Of a stretch of DNA of 64,000 nucleotides, positions 9,085-18,077 are shown in pieces. The notes beneath the pieces were generated by a model. That model worked only from the letters and a program-made list of their open reading frames with translations, had not been told where the DNA came from and searched no databases. This stretch comes from LMUY01 sp965276785 (GTDB lineage Bacteria; Pseudomonadota; Alphaproteobacteria; Acetobacterales; Acetobacteraceae), in assembly GCA_965276785.1 (NCBI GenBank), contig OZ255629.1, forward strand, positions 1,488,001-1,552,000, in the 5' to 3' direction. The first letter of the stretch is position 1, and each line of letters starts with the position of its first letter. The position numbers and the translations under genes were made by a program.

Positions 9085-9580
9085 TCCTAGCAAGGCGGCT
9101 GCCTAGTACACGCCTGGCGTCATGATGGCGCAGGCCGCGGAGCGAGCCAATGCCACCCACGTCGATTTCCTTCTCCGATGTCTGCATTCGAAGTGCAATG
9201 TCATATGCTTTCACCCCGAACTGAACTTGCGTTGCAAAAGTTGCGATAGCTCGCTGCGACTGCCCAGATTCTCTTTATCAAACACCCGTCTATCCCGCCC
9301 CGCGCAATTCTGTTGCATCGGCTACAATAGTCTTGTTGTGCACAAACGGGCGTATTTCGATCCAACGCCACCGCTGTCGTAACTCAGCACGCGCCCGAGG
9401 TCTCCAACGACCGCTATCGCATTGCTGCATTGCGGCCACGCGCAGCTTTCCGCTTGCCCGCGACCAACGATCATGGTGTGTTCTGACATACAATCGGCGG
9501 CTGCGCCGGGCTGCATCGGCAGCGGCGGACCTCGCCCCGGCCGATACCAAAGACAGGCCGATGAAGGACCGAATTCTCCC
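9085..9580. other. Intergenic region between SARP regulator and FIST gene
   Basis: About 500 bases, less GC-rich than the flanking genes, between divergent genes. Short open frames cross it (for example 9122-9382) but show neither a ribosome binding site nor family resemblance. It should hold the promoters of both neighbours. No riboswitch or sRNA fold was recognised. Confidence 0.4.
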
Positions 9581-10777
9581 ATGATCAGGGCAACCTACTT
9601 CAGCCATTACGATACCGCTACGGTGGTCGACGGCTGTTGCGACGGGTTGAACGGCGTCAAACCCGCTTTCCTGCTGGTGTTCTGCGGCGGCAAGCATGAT
9701 CCGGTCGCAGTCCTCGCCGCCTTGCGCGGCCATTACGGCGCCATCCCAATCGTCGGCGGTTCGGCCGCCGGCGTGATCGGCTGCGGCCGCTACGGCTATA
9801 GCGGGCTCGAACTCGGCATCCTGGCGTTCGACGCCTCCGGCATGATCCCGCAGATCTATCTCACGCGCGCCCTGCTGGCCGGCGAAGTGGAAGCCGGCGA
9901 AGCGCTCGGGCGGGAAGTGGCGGCCCAGGCGGCGGACGACGCGGTGGTGGTGTTGCTGTTCGACAGCCTGGCCTCGACCTCCCCCCGGCGGCTGCACTTC
10001 GCCAGCGCCATCGTGGAGGGCTTCAACCTCGGCTTGGACGGCAAGAGCGTCAATCTGATCGGCGGCGGCCTGCTGACCGACCTGAACATCTCGGATGGCT
10101 GGATTTTCGACGGGGCAGGGGTCTGCAAGCACGCCGCCGTCGCGTTGGTGTTTCCGCCGGCGATCCGGGCCGAAACCGTCATCCTGCACGGCTGCCGCCC
10201 GGTCAGCAGCTTCATGGAAATCACCCGGATCGACGGCGCGGTGGTATACGAACTCGATGGCGAACCGGCCTTGGGCGTGCTCGAGCGCATGCTCGGTTTG
10301 CGCATCGGCAGCACCGATGGCGGCGATTTGTCGTTGATCGCGACTTTGGGCGAGAAGCACGGCGACCCATTTGCGGCTTACGATGAGAACTCGTACGTGA
10401 ATCGTCTCATTTTGATGGCAGACAGCGCCCGCGGGTCTATAACGCTGTTCGAACCCGATTTCGAGGTGGGAACCAAAGTGCAGATCATGGCGCGCGACAA
10501 CGCCCTTATGCTCGAATCCGTCCGCCAGGGTGCGATGGCGATCCGCGCCAAGACCAGCGGCATGACCTCGCTGTTCGGGCTCTATATCGATTGCGCCGGC
10601 CGGGCCAGCGGGCGCAGCGGCGCCCCGTTGGAGGAGGCCGAGCTGTTGATGCAGCATTTCGATCCGTCGCTGCCGTTGCTTGGCTTCTACTCCGGAGTGG
10701 AGATCGCTCCCGTGCAGGGCCGCAGCCGGCCGCTGGATTGGACCGGCGTCCTCACCGTGGTCACGATGACAGAATGA
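9581..10777 (+). CDS. FIST N/C domain sensory protein
   Basis: 398 residues from ATG 9581 (GAAGGA about 12 bases upstream; the frame is open to 9422 but the upstream part has no family match). FIST_N spans ~25-220, with PAFLLVFCGGKHDPVAVLAA, PIVGGSAAGVIGCGRYGY and NLIGGGLLTDLNISDGWIF. FIST_C spans ~225-375, with GAVVYELDGEPALGVLERML and the closing LPLLGFYSGVEIAP, matching the family's GFFTxGEIGP motif. FIST domains are predicted small-ligand (perhaps amino acid) sensors in signal transduction. Its stop overlaps the next start (ATGA), so it is translationally coupled to the kinase-like protein. It has no output domain of its own. Confidence 0.88.
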   Translation: MIRATYFSHYDTATVVDGCCDGLNGVKPAFLLVFCGGKHDPVAVLAALRGHYGAIPIVGGSAAGVIGCGRYGYSGLELGILAFDASGMIPQIYLTRALLAGEVEAGEALGREVAAQAADDAVVVLLFDSLASTSPRRLHFASAIVEGFNLGLDGKSVNLIGGGLLTDLNISDGWIFDGAGVCKHAAVALVFPPAIRAETVILHGCRPVSSFMEITRIDGAVVYELDGEPALGVLERMLGLRIGSTDGGDLSLIATLGEKHGDPFAAYDENSYVNRLILMADSARGSITLFEPDFEVGTKVQIMARDNALMLESVRQGAMAIRAKTSGMTSLFGLYIDCAGRASGRSGAPLEEAELLMQHFDPSLPLLGFYSGVEIAPVQGRSRPLDWTGVLTVVTMTE

Positions 10778-12120
10778 GCGGCAGCCACGGCGTCGGCAGC
10801 CCGCTCGAGCGGGAACTGCAATACTACCGGCGCGAATGCAACGAGCTGGGCGCCCGCCTGCTCCGCCTGCAGGAGGAGCAGAGCCAAGCCTTCCTGGAGG
10901 CGCGCCGCAGCCGCACCGTCGTGCGCCTGGTGCGCGAAGCCTATCGCTTGGCCGAACCGACCCAGGAGACCGACGATATCGGCAGTGCGCTGCTGCAGAT
11001 CATCATCGAAAACGCCCTCTGCGACCGCGCCGCCCTGCTGCGGGAGGAGCCCGCCGGCAGCGGCCGCTTCCTGCTGGCCCACGCCATCGCCGGCGCCGGC
11101 CGCGAGATCAACGACGTCGTCGTCATCGAGAACGCGCCCGGGTTCACCTTCACCAGCTCCCTCAGGTTCGACCGGCCGCCAGCCGGCTTGCTCGACGTGC
11201 TGCGGCTGCCTTACGTACTCTGGGCCTACGACAAGTCGAGCGGGCATGCGCTGGTGCTCGGCAACCGCTCCGAGGGCAACATCACCCGCCCGTTCGAATC
11301 CGGCGACCAAGAACTCATCGAGGCGGCGCTCTCCGTCTACCTCGACGTGCTCTACCGCAAACATGCCGAGTTCCGCCTGCGCCAAGCCAAGCAATCCATC
11401 GAAGAGGCCAGCCGCGCGCAGTCCGAATTCCTCAAGACACTGTCCTCCGGCCTGCAGCCGCCGATCCAGCGCATCGAACAATTGGTGCATGCCTGCACAA
11501 ACTACGCGCTATCGGCGCCGGGCCGCGATCTGCTGCAGCAGGCCACGCTCGAATTGGCAAAAAGCTCGCGCGACCTGCTCCTGCTGGCCAACGATGCCCG
11601 CCTGCTCGCAAGCTCAGGCGAGGAGCGGCTGCCGCTGGACATGCAATGGATCGACCTTGGCGGCCTCGTCCGCGGCGTGTTCCGCGCCGCCTATCCGATC
11701 AGCGTACGCGGCGCCATCGATCTCACGGTCACCCTGCCGCCGCGCACGGTGTCGGTCTGCGTCGATCGGGACGGAATGCAAACCGCGCTGAAAACCATCG
11801 TCAGCGCTTCGCTGGCCCGGGCCGCTTCTGGCTCCCAAGTGAAACTGACCGCAGCCCGGCGCGGCGATGGCGCGGTCGAAATCCTGGTCAGCGTCATGGA
11901 CGAGGCGGCGCCGTCGATTCTGGCCGATCTGCTGCCGGACCCGGCACCGGATGAACGCGGCATTCTGGTGGGGCCCGGCGCCGAGCGCATGCTTGCCGCC
12001 CGCCGTATCGTCGAGGCGCATGATGCAATTCTGATCACCGAGCGCCGCACCAGCGGCAGCAGCGGCTCGCGCATCATCCTTCCGGCCCAAATCGCACGCG
12101 ACGAGAGCCCCAGCGCATAG
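10774..12120 (+). CDS. Histidine-kinase-like protein with degenerate catalytic motifs (partner of FIST sensor)
   Basis: 448 residues, coupled to the FIST gene by a 4-base overlap. N-terminal coiled coil (residues 10-60, ERELQYYRRECNELGARLLR), then a GAF-like domain (~65-195), then a HisKA-like helix pair at 207-275 and an HATPase-like region at ~290-440. In the H-box, QSEFLKTLSSGLQPPI lines up with the usual SEFLANMSHELRTPL, so Ser225 replaces the phospho-accepting His. The N-box reads TALKTIVSASLARA without its Asn, and no DxGxG motif follows (SVMDEAAPSILADL). Autophosphorylation therefore looks impossible. It may be a pseudokinase scaffold or allosteric partner. Fold assignment rests on motif spacing only. 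Confidence 0.75.
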   Translation: MSGSHGVGSPLERELQYYRRECNELGARLLRLQEEQSQAFLEARRSRTVVRLVREAYRLAEPTQETDDIGSALLQIIIENALCDRAALLREEPAGSGRFLLAHAIAGAGREINDVVVIENAPGFTFTSSLRFDRPPAGLLDVLRLPYVLWAYDKSSGHALVLGNRSEGNITRPFESGDQELIEAALSVYLDVLYRKHAEFRLRQAKQSIEEASRAQSEFLKTLSSGLQPPIQRIEQLVHACTNYALSAPGRDLLQQATLELAKSSRDLLLLANDARLLASSGEERLPLDMQWIDLGGLVRGVFRAAYPISVRGAIDLTVTLPPRTVSVCVDRDGMQTALKTIVSASLARAASGSQVKLTAARRGDGAVEILVSVMDEAAPSILADLLPDPAPDERGILVGPGAERMLAARRIVEAHDAILITERRTSGSSGSRIILPAQIARDESPSA

Positions 12121-12183
12121 CACGCATCGAGCTTGGCGCAGCGCAGCAAACACTCATCGTTATTTTAACGGTAGGATTTCATC

Positions 12184-12213
12184 GCCATCCTGACTGCTGC
12201 CAGTCAGGATGGC
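12184..12213. terminator. Bidirectional hairpin terminator
   Basis: GCCATCCTGACTG, loop CTGC, CAGTCAGGATGGC: a perfect 13-bp stem between two convergent genes. A second small stem (GGCCC-TAATT-GGGCC, 12211-12225) follows at once. No long T-run, but the placement fits shared termination. Confidence 0.6.
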
Positions 12214-12325
12214 CCTAATTGGGCCGGCTTAGAGGACGATCCACCCGCGGGCGCTCACCTCTGGTCTCGAGCTCATTGGTCTTGCAAGCCGTCCTGCCAG
12301 ATCGGCCGGTTCAGCCCTCATCTCG

Positions 12326-13498
12326 CTAAATCTGCGTACCCACCGGCAGCCGCGACAGGCTCACCAAAGTGGCATCAATCGCGCGGAACAGGCCCCATGT
12401 TTCCCGATACTCCGCTTTGAACACCGCCGAGCCCGCTTCGCGATCGTGCTGGCGCGCCTGGATGTAGCTGGTCCAGCGCCGGCTCGCCGGCTTGCGGTGA
12501 TGGAAGTCGTGGCACGGCGCGTCTCCCACCAGGATAACCACGCGGACCGGGATCTGGACCGCGAGCATGCAGCCCCACCACAGCCCCCAGCGCACGAACC
12601 CGCCGGGCGTGGCAGCCGACGCCGCGGGCGGCATGGAACCCGGGAACACCCCGCCTGTCGCATGGGACGACAAATCCCGGCCGCGGACGCGAATGACGTC
12701 CAGTTCGGGAAAGCTGTGTTCACAGAGAATGCGCCCCGCCGTGGCGACCTGCAGCAGCACCGTCACCGGCACAACCCAAACCAGCACGTAGGCAAGCCCA
12801 TGGCCGGTCGCCGCAGCAAGCGCGGCCGTAACGCCCCAGAACGCCGCGCCGGCGGCACTGTCCATCCAACGCTTGGAACTCCAGGCGGCTTGTATCCGCC
12901 GGATGGTGAAGCGTGCGTGAAACCAAGGCGAGATCAGGTTGAAAATCACCCGCCTGCGCAACACGCCAATCGGCTCGCCGGCTCTAAGGCAGCAGGTCTC
13001 GAACACGAAATTGGCAAACTCGTCTTCCTCCGTCAGCAACTTGTTGTGGCTGTGGTGGAGCATGTGCTCCCGCTGGTACGTGTCGAAATGCTTGAACAGA
13101 AGAATAACGGAGATGAGCCGGCCGATCAGCATGTTGAGCTCTCGCCTTCGAAACACCGTTCCGTGGGAGCAGTGATGGAATATCACCACCTGGAACAAGC
13201 CCAGCCCCGCGGTGACCAGCAGCATCGCCACGATGAGCAGCAACGGGTGCTGCGGCCAGGCCAGCAAGCCAAGCGCCAAGCCCGCGAGAATTTGCGCACA
13301 CGAATAGGCGACGAACACCAGCGGCGAGCGCTCCCGCACGGTCTCGCCCGGCGCCGGCTGGGCCGTGAGCCAGGTGAGAAAGGGTTGCAGTGCAGCCGGC
13401 AGCCGCTGATACATGGCCGTGCGCGGACTTGGAGGGGCTGACGTATTGGTGTAGCAAGTCTCGGTGACGATGTGGTCGATCGGGGTCGAAAAGCCCAT
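12326..13498 (-). CDS. Membrane fatty acid desaturase family protein
   Basis: 390 residues. A di-iron membrane desaturase or hydroxylase recognised by three histidine clusters: FHHCSHGT (~111-118), REHMLHHSHN (~143-152) and CHDFHHRKP (~335-343). Four hydrophobic segments are visible (for example ILAGLALGLLAW, LLLIVAMLLVTAGLGLFQVV, AFWGVTAALAAATGHGLAYV and LWWGCMLAVQIPVRVVILVG). It probably inserts a double bond or hydroxyl into membrane lipid or a carotenoid/terpenoid; the substrate cannot be read from sequence. Single gene convergent to the FIST operon, with a 371-bp upstream region. Confidence 0.85.
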   Translation of the reverse strand: MGFSTPIDHIVTETCYTNTSAPPSPRTAMYQRLPAALQPFLTWLTAQPAPGETVRERSPLVFVAYSCAQILAGLALGLLAWPQHPLLLIVAMLLVTAGLGLFQVVIFHHCSHGTVFRRRELNMLIGRLISVILLFKHFDTYQREHMLHHSHNKLLTEEDEFANFVFETCCLRAGEPIGVLRRRVIFNLISPWFHARFTIRRIQAAWSSKRWMDSAAGAAFWGVTAALAAATGHGLAYVLVWVVPVTVLLQVATAGRILCEHSFPELDVIRVRGRDLSSHATGGVFPGSMPPAASAATPGGFVRWGLWWGCMLAVQIPVRVVILVGDAPCHDFHHRKPASRRWTSYIQARQHDREAGSAVFKAEYRETWGLFRAIDATLVSLSRLPVGTQI

Positions 13499-13869
13499 TG
13501 TAGTCTCCTTCGTAGCGGCTTGGAGTGCGACGTCGCACCCCGTATGGAAGTATGCCGTCGGGCGACGTAAAAGCAGAATCCGGGCCGGGTCGTCACTCAG
13601 GCTGTGCTGTAAAGCAACGTAATAGGCGCAGTATAAGCGCGGTAATGACCACTCGATTTCGCCCGGGTCTGACTACGCAGCGCCGAGTCCGATTAAAGTG
13701 ATGATTCCCCCGATGGAAAGAGCGCTTGCCGCCGTCCGAGTTCCAGCCTTCGCCGTTGACGAAAAATTCCCGCTAAACGTAACCGCCTGGCGCGCAGGGG
13801 CGCATGCTGCACCGCGCGATGGCCCCATCCTTGCTCGGCACCACCCAGCATTCGCTGGGGAGATGATGT
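13499..13869. other. Divergent intergenic region between desaturase and LLM monooxygenase
   Basis: 371 bp between divergent genes, partly AT-richer (around 13600-13720), so presumably it carries both promoters. Small frames here (for example 13673-13882 minus) have no ribosome binding site or recognisable product. No riboswitch fold was recognised. Confidence 0.4.
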
Positions 13870-15174
13870 ATGGCTGGCACACGCTTCCATCTCGGCTGGT
13901 TTACCTACTTCGGCCAGAACGCCTGGTGCGATCCGCTTGGCGCCGCGCCCGAGCCATGGACCGGAGAGCTTCATGCCGATCTTGCGCGCAGTATGGAACG
14001 CGCCTGCTTCGACTATATGCTGATCGAGGACACGCTCAGCATCCCCGCGGTTCACGGCGGCAGCAACGCGGCCTACCTCAAGCATGGCATCATGGTGCCC
14101 AAGCACGACCCGGCGCCCTTGGCCGCCATCCTCGGCTCCATCACCCAGCACCTCGGCATCGTGGTCACCTTGTCGACCATGGCCTATCCGCCGTTCATGC
14201 TGGCGCGGCTCGCCGCCACGCTCGATCATCTCTCGCGCGGCCGCTTCGGCTGGAACATCGTGACCAGCACCGAGGACGCGGCAGCCCGCAATTTCGGCAA
14301 AACCGAAATGCCGCCGCGAGCGCTGCGCTACGACATGGCGGACGAATACGTCGACCTCGTCACCAAGCTGATCCAATCGTGGGATCCGGACGCGGTCATC
14401 CGTGACTACGCGGCCGGAACCTACGCGGATGCAGCCAAGGTGCATCCTATTAATTTCGAGGGGCAATGGTTCCGCTCGGAAGGGCCGCTGAACACGGCCC
14501 GCTGCCCTCAGGGCCGGCCCGCCTACATCCAGGCAGGCGGTTCGCCCCGCGGCCGCCGCTTCGCCGCCAAGCATGCCGACTCAATCATCGCCACCACCAA
14601 CGGCATCGCCGGCATGAAGGCCTATCGCGACGACGTGCGCCGCCACGCCGAGGCCCAGGGCCGCGATCCCGGCAGCATCAAGGTGCTGTTCCTCATCGCG
14701 CCCGTCGTCGCAGACACGATCGCCGCCGCCCGCGAACAATACGAGCGCGTGCTCGCCTCACCGGGTTTCACCGAACGCACCCTGGCGCTGTTCGGCTCCT
14801 TCGTCGATATCGATTTCTCGCAATACGACCTGGACCAGCCCCTGCCGCCGCTCACCACCAATGCCGAGCAGGGCGCGCTCGACAAGTTCTGCCAATCCGG
14901 CAGCGGCAAAACGCTGCGCCAATTGGTGCGCGACAGCGGCACGTCTAGCACGCTCGAACTGGTCGGCACGCCGGACTCCGTGGCCAGCCAAATGGGCGAG
15001 GCCATGGCAGAGGTCGGCGGCGATGGCTTCTTGATCACCACGCCGTATCATCGCCTGACCCGCAGCTACATCGCCTCGATCTGCGACGGGCTCGTTCCCG
15101 CCCTGCAGCGCCAGGGCCTAACCCGCACCGCCTACACAAAAGCGATGCTTCGCCAGACGCTGCTGGAATTCTAA
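13870..15174 (+). CDS. LLM-class flavin-dependent monooxygenase (NtaA/SnaA/DszA type)
   Basis: 434 residues from ATG 13870 (GGGGAG upstream). A TIM-barrel luciferase-like FMNH2-dependent monooxygenase. Motifs: LGWFTYFGQNAWCDPLGAAP, FDYMLIEDTLSIP, VVTLSTMAYPPFMLARLAAT, the subfamily hallmark LSRGRFGWNIVTSTEDAAARNF, and RPAYIQAGGSPRGRRFAAKH. Relatives oxidise nitrilotriacetate, pristinamycin, dibenzothiophene sulfone or alkyl sulfones with reduced flavin from a separate reductase; none is encoded nearby. It is followed 42 bases later by an M20 amidohydrolase, suggesting oxidative opening and then amide hydrolysis of an unknown N-containing compound. Confidence 0.9.
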   Translation: MAGTRFHLGWFTYFGQNAWCDPLGAAPEPWTGELHADLARSMERACFDYMLIEDTLSIPAVHGGSNAAYLKHGIMVPKHDPAPLAAILGSITQHLGIVVTLSTMAYPPFMLARLAATLDHLSRGRFGWNIVTSTEDAAARNFGKTEMPPRALRYDMADEYVDLVTKLIQSWDPDAVIRDYAAGTYADAAKVHPINFEGQWFRSEGPLNTARCPQGRPAYIQAGGSPRGRRFAAKHADSIIATTNGIAGMKAYRDDVRRHAEAQGRDPGSIKVLFLIAPVVADTIAAAREQYERVLASPGFTERTLALFGSFVDIDFSQYDLDQPLPPLTTNAEQGALDKFCQSGSGKTLRQLVRDSGTSSTLELVGTPDSVASQMGEAMAEVGGDGFLITTPYHRLTRSYIASICDGLVPALQRQGLTRTAYTKAMLRQTLLEF

Positions 15175-15216
15175 CGCGTCTGTGTCACGGTGGGGGCGAC
15201 AACGGGGGAAAGCAGC

Positions 15217-16626
15217 ATGCAGAACAGTGCGGACATCTGGAACCGGGTTGAGGCCAAGCAGGAGCCCTACCTGGCACTCAGCGACCGCATCTGGGACATG
15301 CCGGAGCTCAACTTCCAGGAAGTCCGCTCCGCCGCCGAACACGCCGCGATGCTGCAAGCCGAGGGTTTCCGCGTCACCACCGAGCTAGCCGGCATCCCCA
15401 CGGCGGTGATGGGCGAGGCGGGTGAGGGCGGCCCGGTAATCGCCATCCTCGGCGAGTTTGACGCCTTGCCCGAGCTGAGCCAGCAAGCGGGCGTGGCGGA
15501 ACACCGTCCGCTGCCCGGTGATGGCGCCGGCCATGCCTGCGGCCACAACCTGCTGGGCGCCGGCGCGATGCTGGCGGCGACCGCGGTGAAAGACTGGCTC
15601 GCCGCCCAAGGCATCCCCGGCCGCGTGCGCTACTATGGCTGCCCGGCCGAGGAGGGTGGCGCCGCCAAGACCTTCATGGTGCGCGACGGCGCGTTCGCCG
15701 ATGTGGACGCGGCCATCTCCTGGCACCCGGCTCCGTTCTCCGGCGTGAACGTCGCCGAGTCGCTGGCCATCCTGCTGCTGGACTTCAGCTTCGCCGGCCG
15801 GGCCGCCCACGCCGCTGCGGCGCCGCATCTCGGCCGCAGCGCCCTCGACGCGGTCGAGCTGATGAATGTCGGCGTGAACTACATGCGCGAGCACATGCCG
15901 GGCGACGCCCGCATCCACTACGCCTATCTCAACGCTGGTGGCATCGCGCCCAACGTCGTGCAGTCGGCAGCCAAGCTCCGCTACCTGGTGCGCGCGGCGG
16001 ACTTGCCCTCGCTCTGGCCGCTGGTCGAGCGGGTGAAGCAAGTGGCCGCCGGCGCGGCGCTGATGACCGAGACGACGGTAGCCAGCAGCGTGGTGAGTGC
16101 CATGAGCAACCTGCTGCCCAACAGCCCGCTGGAGCGCGCGATGTTCGCCAATTTCGAGCGCCTCGGCCCGCCGGAGTTCGATGCAGCGGACCGCGCCTTC
16201 GCCGAGCAAATCCGCGCCACCCTGACGCAGGACGACATCGTCTCCGCCCACCGCCGCACCGGCGTTCCCGTCACCGGCGCGCCGCTGTGCGACCGGTTGG
16301 TGCCGCTGGAAGCGCGTGGGGCGAAGATGATCGGCTCTACCGACGTCGGCGATGTCAGCTGGGCAGTCCCGACGGTGCAGGCGCGCGGCGCCACCTATGC
16401 CATCGGCACGCCCGGCCATTCGTGGCAATTGACCGCGCAAGGCAAGACGCCGGCCGCGCACAAGGGGATGGTGCATGTCGCCAAGGTGATGGCGGCCACC
16501 GCGGCCGATGTGATCGCCGACCCGGCGCTGCTGGCGCAAGCCAAGGCGGACCATGCCGGGCGGCTGGCCGAAACTCCCTATGTCTGCCCGTTGCCGCAGG
16601 GCTTGGCGCCGTCATTGACGATGTGA
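15217..16626 (+). CDS. M20 family amidohydrolase, AbgB-like
   Basis: 469 residues from ATG 15217 (GGGGGA about 8 bases upstream; an in-frame GTG 15190 is less well placed). Similar in layout to p-aminobenzoyl-glutamate hydrolase subunit B. Metal-binding signatures: ILGEFDALPELSQ, the GHACGHNLLGAGAM box, CPAEEGGAAKTFMVRDG and the late GTPGHSWQL. A dimerisation domain interrupts the catalytic domain (FSFAGRAAHAAAAPHLGRSA). Probably a cytoplasmic Zn/Mn-dependent amide hydrolase acting on N-acyl or peptide-like substrates. Likely co-transcribed with the upstream LLM monooxygenase. Confidence 0.88.
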   Translation: MQNSADIWNRVEAKQEPYLALSDRIWDMPELNFQEVRSAAEHAAMLQAEGFRVTTELAGIPTAVMGEAGEGGPVIAILGEFDALPELSQQAGVAEHRPLPGDGAGHACGHNLLGAGAMLAATAVKDWLAAQGIPGRVRYYGCPAEEGGAAKTFMVRDGAFADVDAAISWHPAPFSGVNVAESLAILLLDFSFAGRAAHAAAAPHLGRSALDAVELMNVGVNYMREHMPGDARIHYAYLNAGGIAPNVVQSAAKLRYLVRAADLPSLWPLVERVKQVAAGAALMTETTVASSVVSAMSNLLPNSPLERAMFANFERLGPPEFDAADRAFAEQIRATLTQDDIVSAHRRTGVPVTGAPLCDRLVPLEARGAKMIGSTDVGDVSWAVPTVQARGATYAIGTPGHSWQLTAQGKTPAAHKGMVHVAKVMAATAADVIADPALLAQAKADHAGRLAETPYVCPLPQGLAPSLTM

Positions 16627-16914
16627 GCGAGACGGCGAAACTCAGCCATCGCACCGCCGTTCCCACTCCTATGATGGATCAGCCGAAGCACCCGAATGCG
16701 CAAGACCTCCCTCACCCGACGGAGCGGCATGGCGGCGAGCATGGCATCCCGTCCGACATGAACGAGGATCAGCCGACTGGCAACCCGACCAGCGACCGGC
16801 ACGAGACGGAAGTAACCCCAGCCAAGCCCCAGGATGGACGCAGGTTTGGGGCATAGTCTCCACGTTTCGGCTGACCAGTCTCGTTAGTGCGAGGATACCG
16901 GCAGCGACGCGGCG

Positions 16915-17391
16915 TCATCGGCGCTGCGGTCCCTTCACCTCCGGCAGTGGCAGCGCGGTGGTCGACTTTACCCGCTCCATGCTCATCCGGCTGCTGACAT
17001 TCTTCGGCGACACCGCGGCAATCAGCCGCTTGTAAAACGCATCGTAGGCAGCCAGGTCGGTCGTCACCACCCGCAGCATGTAATCCACGTCGCCCGCCAT
17101 GCGATGCGCCTCCATCACCTCGGGCATCGTGCGCACCGCAGCGGCAAAGCGCTCCAGCCATGCGGGCGAATGGTCGGCCGCCTCGATAGCGACAAACACC
17201 GTCAGTCCAAGCCCCACGCGTTCCGGCGCCACCAAGGCGACCCGGCGCATGATCAGCCCGTCCGACTCCAAACGCTGGATGCGTTTCCAGCACGGAGTCG
17301 GCGACAGCCCGACCTGCTCGGCCAATTGGGCGATCGAGAGGGTGCAGTCCTCCTGCAGGAGCGCCAGCAGTTTGACGTCCGTGCGGTCCAC
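16915..17391 (-). CDS. Lrp/AsnC family transcriptional regulator
   Basis: 158 residues from GTG 17391. N-terminal winged helix-turn-helix, DRTDVKLLALLQEDCTLSIA and QVGLSPTPCWKRIQRLESDG, then the RAM effector domain (VFVAIEAADHSPAWLERFAA, MAGDVDYMLRVVTTDLAAYD). Such proteins sense amino acids or related small molecules as dimers and octamers. It starts 10 bases after the MBL hydrolase stop on the same strand, so it may be read with rlmM and the hydrolase. It is convergent with the LLM/M20 pair, which it could control. Confidence 0.92.
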   Translation of the reverse strand: MDRTDVKLLALLQEDCTLSIAQLAEQVGLSPTPCWKRIQRLESDGLIMRRVALVAPERVGLGLTVFVAIEAADHSPAWLERFAAAVRTMPEVMEAHRMAGDVDYMLRVVTTDLAAYDAFYKRLIAAVSPKNVSSRMSMERVKSTTALPLPEVKGPQRR

Positions 17392-17401
17392 TCAGGCCCG
17401 C

Positions 17402-18040
17402 TCAGCCGCGGCGAAGGAACGGATTACTGGCCCGTTCCGCCCCGAACGACGAGCCCGGGCCATGGCCGCACAGAAAGCGGATGTCGTCGCCCAGCGGCAG
17501 CAATTTGCTATGGATGCTGTTCAGCAGGTCCTCCGGGCTGCCATAGGGGAAGTCGGTGCGGCCGACCGAGCCGCGGAACAGCACGTCCCCAACCACGGCA
17601 AAGCGCGCCGCCTCGTTCACGAACACCACGTGGCCCGGCGTGTGGCCAGGGCAATGCAACACTTGGAACGCGGCGCCAGCCAGGTCCACCGTGTCGCCTT
17701 CCTGCAGCCAGCGGTCCGGCGTCACGTTCTCGGCGCCTTCGATCCCAAACCGCTCGGCCGCCTCAACCAGCCCGTCGAGCAGGAACCGGTCGCGTAAATC
17801 CGGCCCCTCGACCGGCACGCCGCCCAACAGCGCCTTGAGCGCGCCCGCGCCGGCCGCGTGATCGAAATGGCCGTGGGTGAGCGCGATGCGGTCGACGGTA
17901 ACCCCCAGGCTCCGCACCTGCTCCATAATGGCATCCACGTCGCCACCAGGATCGATCACCACGCCGCGCATCGTAGCTTCATCCCAGAGCAGGGTGCAGT
18001 TCTGCTGGATGGGCGTCACAGGAATGACGGCGATCTTCAT
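17402..18040 (-). CDS. MBL-fold metallohydrolase (glyoxalase II-like)
   Basis: 212 residues. Metallo-beta-lactamase fold with the metal motif LTHGHFDHAAG (HxHxDH) at ~54-64, CPGHTPGHVVF (~130-140), GDVLFRGSVGRTDFP (~149-163) and the late CGHGPGSSFG. The short length and N-terminal VIPVTPIQQNCTLLWDE fit the YcbL-like thioesterase/glyoxalase II subgroup, which hydrolyses glutathione thioesters. Cytoplasmic. It lies 37 bases downstream of rlmM on the same strand. Confidence 0.9.
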   Translation of the reverse strand: MKIAVIPVTPIQQNCTLLWDEATMRGVVIDPGGDVDAIMEQVRSLGVTVDRIALTHGHFDHAAGAGALKALLGGVPVEGPDLRDRFLLDGLVEAAERFGIEGAENVTPDRWLQEGDTVDLAGAAFQVLHCPGHTPGHVVFVNEAARFAVVGDVLFRGSVGRTDFPYGSPEDLLNSIHSKLLPLGDDIRFLCGHGPGSSFGAERASNPFLRRG

Positions 18041-18077
18041 GCGGCCGGGCTCCGGGAAGGGTTCCTATGCGATAGGC

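Noticed and set aside
9122..9382. Possible 86-residue ORF between the SARP and FIST genes
   Set aside because: No ribosome binding site and no recognisable family; its composition fits a promoter region.
13673..13882. 69-codon minus ORF upstream of the LLM gene
   Set aside because: No start context, and it overlaps the monooxygenase start region.
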